Below are positions 5,501 to 10,882 of a DNA stretch of 10,882 nucleotides, piece after piece. The notes beneath the pieces are model-generated. The model worked only from the letters and a program-made list of their open reading frames with translations. It was not told the origin of the DNA and ran no database searches. Source of the stretch: Clostridia bacterium (GTDB taxonomy: Bacteria; Bacillota; Clostridia; RGIG6154); assembly GCA_017523005.1 (NCBI GenBank), contig JAFWXG010000173.1, positions 1 through 10,882 on the forward strand, written 5' to 3'. A program made the translations under genes and the position numbers. Numbering within the stretch: position 1 is the stretch's first letter; each line of letters begins with the position of its first letter.

Positions 5501-7153
5501 ATGAATAGTAAATCAGCTGTAAGATATCTTGAAATCTTAAAAAGATTTTTCGTATATATTGGGTTGCTTTCAGTTCTCGGAGTTTTAGTTTCGGTGCTTG
5601 GCGTTTTCTTTGCCTTTGCATCCAAAAGAGTAATTGATGTGGCAACCGGGCAGGTCGCAGGCATTGTTTTAAAGGAAATAACGGTGCTTGTGCTTTTGGC
5701 GTCTTTACAATTATTTTTACAGGTTGTAACATCAAAGCTGTATGTGGTTTCTGCAGGCAGAATTGAGATTTACATAAAAAACAAATTTTTCTCCGATTTA
5801 TTGCAAAAAAATGCAGTCGATTTAGAGAAATACAAGACGGGAGATTTGCTTAATCTCTTAAATGCCGATGTGGGTGTGGTTGTTTCTGCAGTTGTGGATA
5901 TAGTTCCCACCGCGATCGGACTTTCAGTTAGGCTGGCACTTTCAGTTGTTGCATTATTTTACTTAGATAGATCACTTGCAATACTTTTGGTAGTTTGTCT
6001 GCCTGTTATTTTGCTGATTTCAAGTGTTTTTAGAAAACGCCTGAAATCATATCACAAGGATTACTTAAAATGTGAGGGAAGTTTAAGGTCATTTATGATT
6101 GAAGCTTTTTCCAGCATTTATGTAATAAAGTCGTTCATTAAAGAGAGATTTTTTTCTGCAAGGTTATTGGATTATCAAGAAAAAAGCTACAGAATGCGGA
6201 TGAAAAAGAATGACTTTTCTATTTTAACCTCAACCCTGTTCTTTGCGGCGGTAACTTTAGGGTACTATATCGCCCTTGGTTGGGGAGCCTATCGTATTTC
6301 AGCAGGAGTTATGACTTTTGGTACTCTTACTGCAGTGCTGGAGTTGATAGGTCAAATTGATTCACCAATTCAGAGTCTATCCTCACTTGTTCCTCAATGG
6401 TTTTCGGCGTCTGCCTCACTGGAGCGTCTGGCAGAACTTGAAAATTTAGAGAACGATGGGACAGACGAGGCACCGTCTGAAAAGCCTTTGGATTGGACAA
6501 GGATTGATTTCTCATGCGTTTCCTTCCGGTATGAGGAAATAAGCATTTTAAGCGGTTTTTCCGCATCCGTACCTCGTGGGAGTGTGGTAGCTCTCACAGG
6601 CGAATCAGGGGTGTGGAAAACTACCGTATTTAAACTGCTTTTAGGCTTTTTGACAGCCAACAGCGGAGAAATAACCCTGGTAAAGGAGGACGGAACAAAA
6701 TATTTCGTTAATTCCGGAACACGAAATATGTTTGCCTATGTTCCACAGGTTAACCTTCTTATGTCAGGTACAGTTGCGCAAAATATCGCCTTTGGTAATT
6801 TGGTTGATTACGAAAGGTTAGAGAAATGTGCGAAATTGGCAGAACTGGATGGAGTTGTTCAGTCACTCCCCCGGGGATACGAAACAGAACTTGGAGAAAA
6901 TGGAATTGGTTTGTCCGAAGGTGAAGGTCAACGAATTGCTATTGCCAGGGCTCTGTACGCCGACAAAGAGATTTTGCTCATGGACGAAGGCACCTCTGCG
7001 TTAGACGACACGACTGAACGAAAAATTTTACGAAACATTAAAGCACTTGGTAAAACCTGTATCATGATTTCACATCGTGATAGTGTTATGGATGTTTCGG
7101 ACATGACAATTGATTTTGGCAGAAAAAAAAGAGATTATTGTAGCGAAATTTAA
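5501..7153 (+). CDS. ABC exporter, fused membrane and ATPase domains
   Basis: This is a half-transporter of the peptide/lipid exporter type (about 550 residues). A six-helix membrane domain covers roughly residues 15-300 and a nucleotide-binding domain about 335-540. It lacks the C39 peptidase domain of leader-cleaving exporters. Numbering from ATG 5501, the Q-loop Q416, Walker B aspartate D495 and glutamate E496, D-loop SALD and switch H525 are intact. Two key motifs are altered. Walker A reads GESGVWKTT, with W372 in place of the invariant glycine next to K373. The signature reads LSEGE (471-475) rather than LSGGQ. An upstream ATG at 5465 would add 12 residues and overlap the peptidase gene by 22 nt. 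I prefer 5501 because AAGAAGATAGGA precedes it, but this is uncertain. It probably exports the operon's peptide product. Confidence 0.88.
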   Translation: MNSKSAVRYLEILKRFFVYIGLLSVLGVLVSVLGVFFAFASKRVIDVATGQVAGIVLKEITVLVLLASLQLFLQVVTSKLYVVSAGRIEIYIKNKFFSDLLQKNAVDLEKYKTGDLLNLLNADVGVVVSAVVDIVPTAIGLSVRLALSVVALFYLDRSLAILLVVCLPVILLISSVFRKRLKSYHKDYLKCEGSLRSFMIEAFSSIYVIKSFIKERFFSARLLDYQEKSYRMRMKKNDFSILTSTLFFAAVTLGYYIALGWGAYRISAGVMTFGTLTAVLELIGQIDSPIQSLSSLVPQWFSASASLERLAELENLENDGTDEAPSEKPLDWTRIDFSCVSFRYEEISILSGFSASVPRGSVVALTGESGVWKTTVFKLLLGFLTANSGEITLVKEDGTKYFVNSGTRNMFAYVPQVNLLMSGTVAQNIAFGNLVDYERLEKCAKLAELDGVVQSLPRGYETELGENGIGLSEGEGQRIAIARALYADKEILLMDEGTSALDDTTERKILRNIKALGKTCIMISHRDSVMDVSDMTIDFGRKKRDYCSEI

Positions 7154-7173
7154 AATTATGGAGGGAATTAGAA

Positions 7174-8049
7174 ATGAAGAAAAGCGCTACAAAAATTTTA
7201 GTTGCTGTTCTCTGCCTTTCTATGGTATTGGGAACATCAATTAGCGCAATGGCGGCTGTAACTGTTACAGGCACTGATGTTAAAGTAAACTATTTTGACA
7301 AAAGTGTAGAAAAAATCAAAACAACTGTTAGAACTACAGCAGCTGAAGAAGTTACCTATATGGTACACAATGCTGAAAGTCTTTCCAGCGTAGAAGCGGA
7401 AAACATCAAGTATATTGACCAGCAGGAAATAAATGGTGTTGGCACATTTGAATACACCTTAAGCAACTACAATTCTGATACTGACAAAATTTATGTAGGT
7501 GGTCAGTCTTTAGATGCACCAGTAAACTCAACCCCATCAATATATGATTGTGGTTTTGATGTTAAAGTTAATGATGTGGCTTTAGATACTTATCTTAACA
7601 TTGAACCAGGCTATGTTAAAGTTATCTTGGATTCAGCTGCAGGTGTTACCAGCGTAAAAATTACAGGCACTACAGAGTACGATGTAGATTTCATGAAGGG
7701 TAATGGTTATATCCATATCTTCAAGCCTGCAACTCTTGACGCTTGGACAGAAGGATGCACAATCGAAATTACTACAGAAGATGCTGTTGCTGCAAGTGAT
7801 GTAAAATTAGGTTTAGTTTCTTTAACTGATACAAGATTAATAGCTTATGCTAAGGTTATTGGTTCTGATTTTGAAGAATGCGGTATCAAGGTTAATGATG
7901 AAGAATTTGCAGCTTACGGCGTGAGTGTTGAAGGCGCATTTGCAGTTGAATTGATTGCTGAAGATGGTGGTTTGGAAACAGAATTTGCAGTGGCAGCAGT
8001 TAAAGCTTATGTAGATGAAATTGAATCTGCTGTAAAAATTTTAGAATAA
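7174..8049 (+). CDS. Secreted beta-rich protein, function unknown
   Basis: This 291-residue protein has a clear Sec signal peptide with predicted cleavage after AMA at residue 27. The mature part is acidic and strand-rich, with no membrane anchor, LPXTG motif or SLH repeat. Residues about 30-120 resemble the Ig-like modules of clostridial surface proteins, including the IKYIDQQ...GVGTFEYTL...KIYVGG pattern. Two later segments look like copies of one another: CGFDVKVND (126-134) with about 18 following residues, and CGIKVND (236-242) with its following residues. Each holds a Cys-Gly pair. I recognise no enzyme motif. A strong GGAGGG ribosome binding site lies 8 nt before the ATG and the gap to the ABC gene is 20 nt. 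It may be a cargo or partner of the exported peptide, or a surface protein co-regulated with it. Confidence 0.7.
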   Translation: MKKSATKILVAVLCLSMVLGTSISAMAAVTVTGTDVKVNYFDKSVEKIKTTVRTTAAEEVTYMVHNAESLSSVEAENIKYIDQQEINGVGTFEYTLSNYNSDTDKIYVGGQSLDAPVNSTPSIYDCGFDVKVNDVALDTYLNIEPGYVKVILDSAAGVTSVKITGTTEYDVDFMKGNGYIHIFKPATLDAWTEGCTIEITTEDAVAASDVKLGLVSLTDTRLIAYAKVIGSDFEECGIKVNDEEFAAYGVSVEGAFAVELIAEDGGLETEFAVAAVKAYVDEIESAVKILE

Positions 8050-8065
8050 GAGGAGGAACAAAACT

Positions 8066-8239
8066 ATGAAAACATATATTAAACCAGCAATTAGTGAAGT
8101 AGAGTTGTTCACTCAGGATGCAATTTCTTTGTCCATTCCGAAAACAACCTACAAGAGACAAAGCGGTGCTACTAAATTCTCTAAAGATCAGCTTATAGCT
8201 ATGGTTATGGCTACAGAGAGTGTTGTAGGATTGCAATAA
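8066..8239 (+). CDS. 57-residue peptide, candidate RiPP precursor with YxxP motif
   Basis: This short gene has a strong ribosome binding site (AGAGGAGG, 9 nt before the ATG) and sits 16 nt after the secreted-protein gene and 21 nt before the kinase gene. The product starts MKTYIKPAISEVELF. The Y4-x-x-P7-x-I9 spacing is like the YxxPxL leader motif bound by PqqD-like B1 proteins in lasso-peptide systems. The middle (about 25-41) is basic and rich in Ser, Thr and Lys; the end (about 43-57) is hydrophobic, ending VVGLQ. It has no cysteine, so thioether, disulfide or thiazole chemistry from Cys is excluded, and it has no signal peptide. Twelve Ser/Thr residues offer targets for the neighbouring kinase. 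Many small Firmicute and Bacteroidetes peptides share a similar YxxP start, so the motif alone is not proof. Confidence 0.7.
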   Translation: MKTYIKPAISEVELFTQDAISLSIPKTTYKRQSGATKFSKDQLIAMVMATESVVGLQ

Positions 8240-8260
8240 TCTAAAAGTTACGGAGGAACT

Positions 8261-9340
8261 ATGATTTATCAAATTGCAGATTTAGTCCTTGATATTTCAG
8301 GGAACGCAAATATGATAAAATCCAAGGTCTGCTATGTGCAGCCTGAAGGCTTTGCGGCTTATTGCCGCAAAGCCGATGTTCCTTTTTCAAAAGATATTTT
8401 ATCTTCAGTTGAGAAGGACAACGAACTTCTCATGTACATAGATGAGGATGTAGATTTATCTGAATTGGCGGCGCCTGATTTAAATATCACAATAAAAGGC
8501 GCAGATGATGTTGATAAAGATGGAAATTCAAATTATGTTTTAAGACGACTTGAAAATTATATTTTAAAAGATAAAGAAAAAGAGATAGATGGTAAAATTT
8601 TTTACTCGGTAAAAGATAAGATTGATGAGCCGAAAGGAGATTTCCTTTTTAAGCAGTCAGGCAGTTATTTTTATAAAACGGATGCAGGTTTTAGTGTAAT
8701 TCGTAAATTTTCACAAATTCACGAAATTCTGTTCCGCATTGATTTTGATTTCGAATTTACCAATGCTTTAGTCTATGTGTTCGATGTATCGGCATTAGGC
8801 GGTATGCCTGTTGAACGCTGGATACACAATGTTGTAGGTGAAGCATTTTCATATATTGCACTTTCAAAAGGAAGAGTCACATTCCATTCTTCTTCTATAG
8901 ATTTTAAGGGAAACGGCGTGTGCTTTTCTGCTCCTTCAGGAACAGGCAAGTCTACACATACTTCTCTTTGGCAGAAGGCATTTCCTGAAACTCAAATTTT
9001 AAATGATGACACTCCCGTTTTGTATTTATCTGAAACCAACGAGGTTTTGGTATCAGGCACACCGTGGAGCGGAAAAACAGAGCTTAATATAAATAAGCAA
9101 ATCCCTCTTAAGGGAATTGTAAGACTTTATCAAAACGATACTAACATTGTTTCGGATCTAAAAGGCATCAATGCTTTTCAGATTTTATACGATCAAACAA
9201 AAATTCTACGAATAAAACAATTATTTGACAACGGAACAGGGGTTTTGAACAGAGTTTTAGAAACTGTACCTGTAGTTAAGCTTGGTTGCAATATTTCGGA
9301 AGAAGCTGTTATGGTTATTAAGAACAGGTTGGGATTATAG
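8261..9340 (+). CDS. HPr-kinase-like P-loop kinase of peptide clusters
   Basis: This 359-residue protein has a C-terminal half like the catalytic domain of HPr kinase/phosphorylase and PEP carboxykinase. H209 begins the HSSSIDF strand. The P-loop is SAPSGTGKSTH (223-233, K230). LNDDTPVL holds the metal-binding D249 and D250. GTPWSGK (266-272) is a further family motif. The N-terminal 200 residues do not look like the HPr kinase N domain and may bind another substrate. No HPr protein gene is nearby. In paeninodin-type lasso clusters, homologous kinases phosphorylate a serine of the precursor peptide. By analogy the 57-residue peptide just upstream is the likely substrate (inference). A good GGAGGA ribosome binding site precedes the ATG. 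A strong inverted repeat lies inside the coding sequence at 8348-8374. Confidence 0.75.
   Translation: MIYQIADLVLDISGNANMIKSKVCYVQPEGFAAYCRKADVPFSKDILSSVEKDNELLMYIDEDVDLSELAAPDLNITIKGADDVDKDGNSNYVLRRLENYILKDKEKEIDGKIFYSVKDKIDEPKGDFLFKQSGSYFYKTDAGFSVIRKFSQIHEILFRIDFDFEFTNALVYVFDVSALGGMPVERWIHNVVGEAFSYIALSKGRVTFHSSSIDFKGNGVCFSAPSGTGKSTHTSLWQKAFPETQILNDDTPVLYLSETNEVLVSGTPWSGKTELNINKQIPLKGIVRLYQNDTNIVSDLKGINAFQILYDQTKILRIKQLFDNGTGVLNRVLETVPVVKLGCNISEEAVMVIKNRLGL
8348..8374 (+). other. Perfect 11-bp stem-loop inside the kinase gene
   Basis: GGCTTTGCGGC (8348-8358) and GCCGCAAAGCC (8364-8374) are exact inverted copies around TTATT. It is far more G/C-rich than the surrounding gene and lies about 85 nt after the kinase start codon. 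No T tract follows directly (five T residues come about 10 nt later), so it is not a standard terminator. It could act as an mRNA-processing, stability or partial-attenuation element between the peptide gene and the rest of the operon. It encodes part of EGFAAYCRKAD in the kinase. Confidence 0.55.
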
Positions 9341-9364
9341 AAAAATGGGTAAGGAGGATATATT

Positions 9365-10882
9365 ATGAAAGGAAAAAGAATTCTAAGTTTTGGACTTTGT
9401 GCGGTTATGGCACTTTCTGTGATGCCTGTTTCTGCAAATGTTATATTTAACGATATTGATGCAAGCCACTGGGCGTATGCGCCTGTTATGGAGCTTGTCG
9501 AAGATGGTACTGTTGTTGGGTACGATGACGGTGGATTTCATCCTGATGGAACTGTTACGCGTGCTGAATTTTCCAAAATGATTGGAATTGGACCTGAAAT
9601 CAGAGAAACAGATTATGATGATGTGAATAAAGAACATTGGGGTTATGATTATATTATGTCTTCTGGTTTAATTACTGAAGGCAATTCATTTTTACCTGAC
9701 AAGCCAATTTTAAGAGGCGAGGTAATAGAAATGATTTGGGCGAGAAACGGCAAGCCTGAAGGAATGGTTGCCCCTGGTGCTGTTATAGATGGCTGGAAAA
9801 ACAAATCCGCTGTTGCATGGGGGTACAGCTACGGAATCATGATTGGCGATGACGGTTTAAACCTTCGCCTTAATGAACCTTTAACCCGTGCAGAGGCGGC
9901 TACTCTTATTATAAGGGGAAGAAACTACTCTTCTGCTGCCAAAATTGACTTTGAAAATACTGTATCAGAAGATTTAGTAAGACTTATTTTAAATCAAACA
10001 GACTTAGTTGATGGAGATTTATCTGATTTATCAAGGGAAATTACTAATGGTGAATTAGCTATGGCAACTATGCGTCTTGAAGTTGGGGAGAATGAACCTT
10101 TATTGTTAGGTTATCCTTCTGACGCTGAAAAATGTAAATTTGGTAAAGAATGGGCATTTGTTGCAACGAACTATCTTGGAAGTGATAGCTATTCAAAAAG
10201 TGATGTTGAAAAAGTTGCTGTTTTAGGCGATGCTTTTGCAGCTTTAGCTATGGCGACTGTAGGTAAAAGCAATACCGGGATTGATTTAGACAATTTGGGT
10301 TATCCGGGAATAGATGCAACAGGAAATAAAATGTTTGCACTTAAGTTTGCTAAGGGCCTCGGTCTTGAATTTAATTCAAATGGTACGCTCGATTATAATA
10401 GAAAGCTTACTTTAGGAGATTTAGGCAAAATCTTGCTTCAGATTGATGAGTGCGTTGGAATTAAGGTGTCTTATGTAAATAGCACAAAGCAAGATGAAAA
10501 AATATTAAAATTATTTACAAATTATCCTAATAATGCAGATAACTATCCTGTAATCTTAGAATCTGTTCCAAAAGAAGTATATGAAATTGCGTGGGATTTG
10601 AGTGACGGGGTTCATGATTATGAATTTACCAGAAGCTTCCCAACAATATTTACAGATGTACTCGAAAAATTCTCTGCACTATACAACAGTGAGGGAATAT
10701 ATCTCACATATACTTATTACCCATCTCTTGCCATAAAAAATAACGAGGCTTATGCTTCGTTTCGTGTGTATATGGATGTTTTGAGTGCTCCGAAGGAAGC
10801 TACCTTTAAATCTGTATTTGTCGACAAGTTTATCGGTGAAGATGCAGAATTTAAGTCCGGATATATAGAAATCAAGACAGCT
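9365..10882 (+). CDS. Secreted SLH-domain surface protein, 3' end beyond the window
   Basis: An open frame of 506 codons runs from ATG 9365 to the last base with no stop, so the C terminus is missing. A signal peptide is evident, with predicted cleavage after VSA at residue 24. Three SLH repeats follow at about 27-73, 83-128 and 139-186. Each has the SHWAYAP/HWGYDY/AVAWGYSYG type opening and a TRAEF, LRGEV or TRAEAA closing motif. SLH repeats bind pyruvylated secondary wall polymers, so the protein should be held on the outer face of the cell wall. The remaining 320 residues show no domain I recognise, and an SLH-like fold may recur weakly in them. AAGGAGG is ideally placed 5 nt before the ATG, 24 nt after the kinase gene. 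Confidence 0.88.
   Translation, partial: MKGKRILSFGLCAVMALSVMPVSANVIFNDIDASHWAYAPVMELVEDGTVVGYDDGGFHPDGTVTRAEFSKMIGIGPEIRETDYDDVNKEHWGYDYIMSSGLITEGNSFLPDKPILRGEVIEMIWARNGKPEGMVAPGAVIDGWKNKSAVAWGYSYGIMIGDDGLNLRLNEPLTRAEAATLIIRGRNYSSAAKIDFENTVSEDLVRLILNQTDLVDGDLSDLSREITNGELAMATMRLEVGENEPLLLGYPSDAEKCKFGKEWAFVATNYLGSDSYSKSDVEKVAVLGDAFAALAMATVGKSNTGIDLDNLGYPGIDATGNKMFALKFAKGLGLEFNSNGTLDYNRKLTLGDLGKILLQIDECVGIKVSYVNSTKQDEKILKLFTNYPNNADNYPVILESVPKEVYEIAWDLSDGVHDYEFTRSFPTIFTDVLEKFSALYNSEGIYLTYTYYPSLAIKNNEAYASFRVYMDVLSAPKEATFKSVFVDKFIGEDAEFKSGYIEIKTA

Noticed and set aside
5430..5735. A 101-codon minus-strand frame over the peptidase/ABC junction
   Set aside because: It is antisense to two well-supported genes and has no family resemblance or ribosome binding site.
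8066..8239. The 57-residue peptide as a lanthipeptide, sactipeptide or thiopeptide precursor
   Set aside because: It contains no cysteine, and no lanthipeptide synthetase, radical SAM or YcaO gene is present here.
4701..9340. A complete lasso-peptide biosynthetic cluster
   Set aside because: No asparagine-synthetase-like cyclase or transglutaminase-like B2 protease is present in the window, and the peptide lacks an obvious Thr(-2)/Gly core start with a ring-closing Asp or Glu at 7-9.
9383..9637. An 84-codon minus-strand frame opposite the SLH protein
   Set aside because: It is a shadow of the SLH coding region, which has a signal peptide, repeats and an ideal ribosome binding site.
1..10882. 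CRISPR arrays, insertion sequences, transposase or phage genes
   Set aside because: No regularly spaced direct repeats, terminal inverted repeats with a transposase, or integrase-like frames were seen on either strand.

Overview
The window comes from a low-GC Firmicute, most likely an anaerobic member of the Clostridia. This rests on A/T-rich coding sequence, strong AGGAGG-type ribosome binding sites, near-consensus sigma-A-type promoters with 17-bp spacers, a lipobox lipoprotein and an S-layer-homology (SLH) protein. I cannot name the species.

Layout. Positions 1-483 hold no convincing protein gene, but do hold a promoter (73-101) and a strong intrinsic terminator (368-406) that bracket an orphan transcript of about 300 nt. 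A second promoter (416-444) then drives a three-gene membrane-protein operon: a PgsA-like CDP-alcohol phosphatidyltransferase, a COG2426 'small multidrug export' protein and an AI-2E family permease. This operon meets tRNA-Leu(UAA), encoded on the other strand, at one shared bidirectional terminator. Further minus-strand genes are an LppM-like lipoprotein with a C-terminal membrane anchor and an M14 zinc carboxypeptidase related to gamma-D-glutamyl-diaminopimelate peptidases.

From 4701 to the right edge runs a seven-gene plus-strand operon, the most interesting part. In order it encodes: a PqqD-like peptide-binding protein (RiPP recognition element fold); an S24/S26 serine peptidase with a Ser-His type active site and no membrane anchor in front; a single-chain ABC exporter with an unusual Trp in its Walker A loop; a secreted beta-rich protein; a 57-residue peptide with a YxxP motif near its N terminus; an HPr-kinase-like P-loop kinase; and a secreted protein with three SLH repeats that is cut by the window end. 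Gaps are 3 to 24 nt, with no terminator between genes.

Interpretation (inference). PqqD-like binder, leader-type peptide, protease, exporter and HprK-like kinase together are the parts list of a ribosomally synthesised, post-translationally modified peptide (RiPP) pathway. It shares the PqqD-like protein, kinase and transporter with paeninodin-type lasso peptide clusters. It lacks, within this window, the transglutaminase-like protease and asparagine-synthetase-like cyclase that make a lasso. Two exported proteins in the same operon suggest that the product acts at, or is displayed on, the cell envelope.
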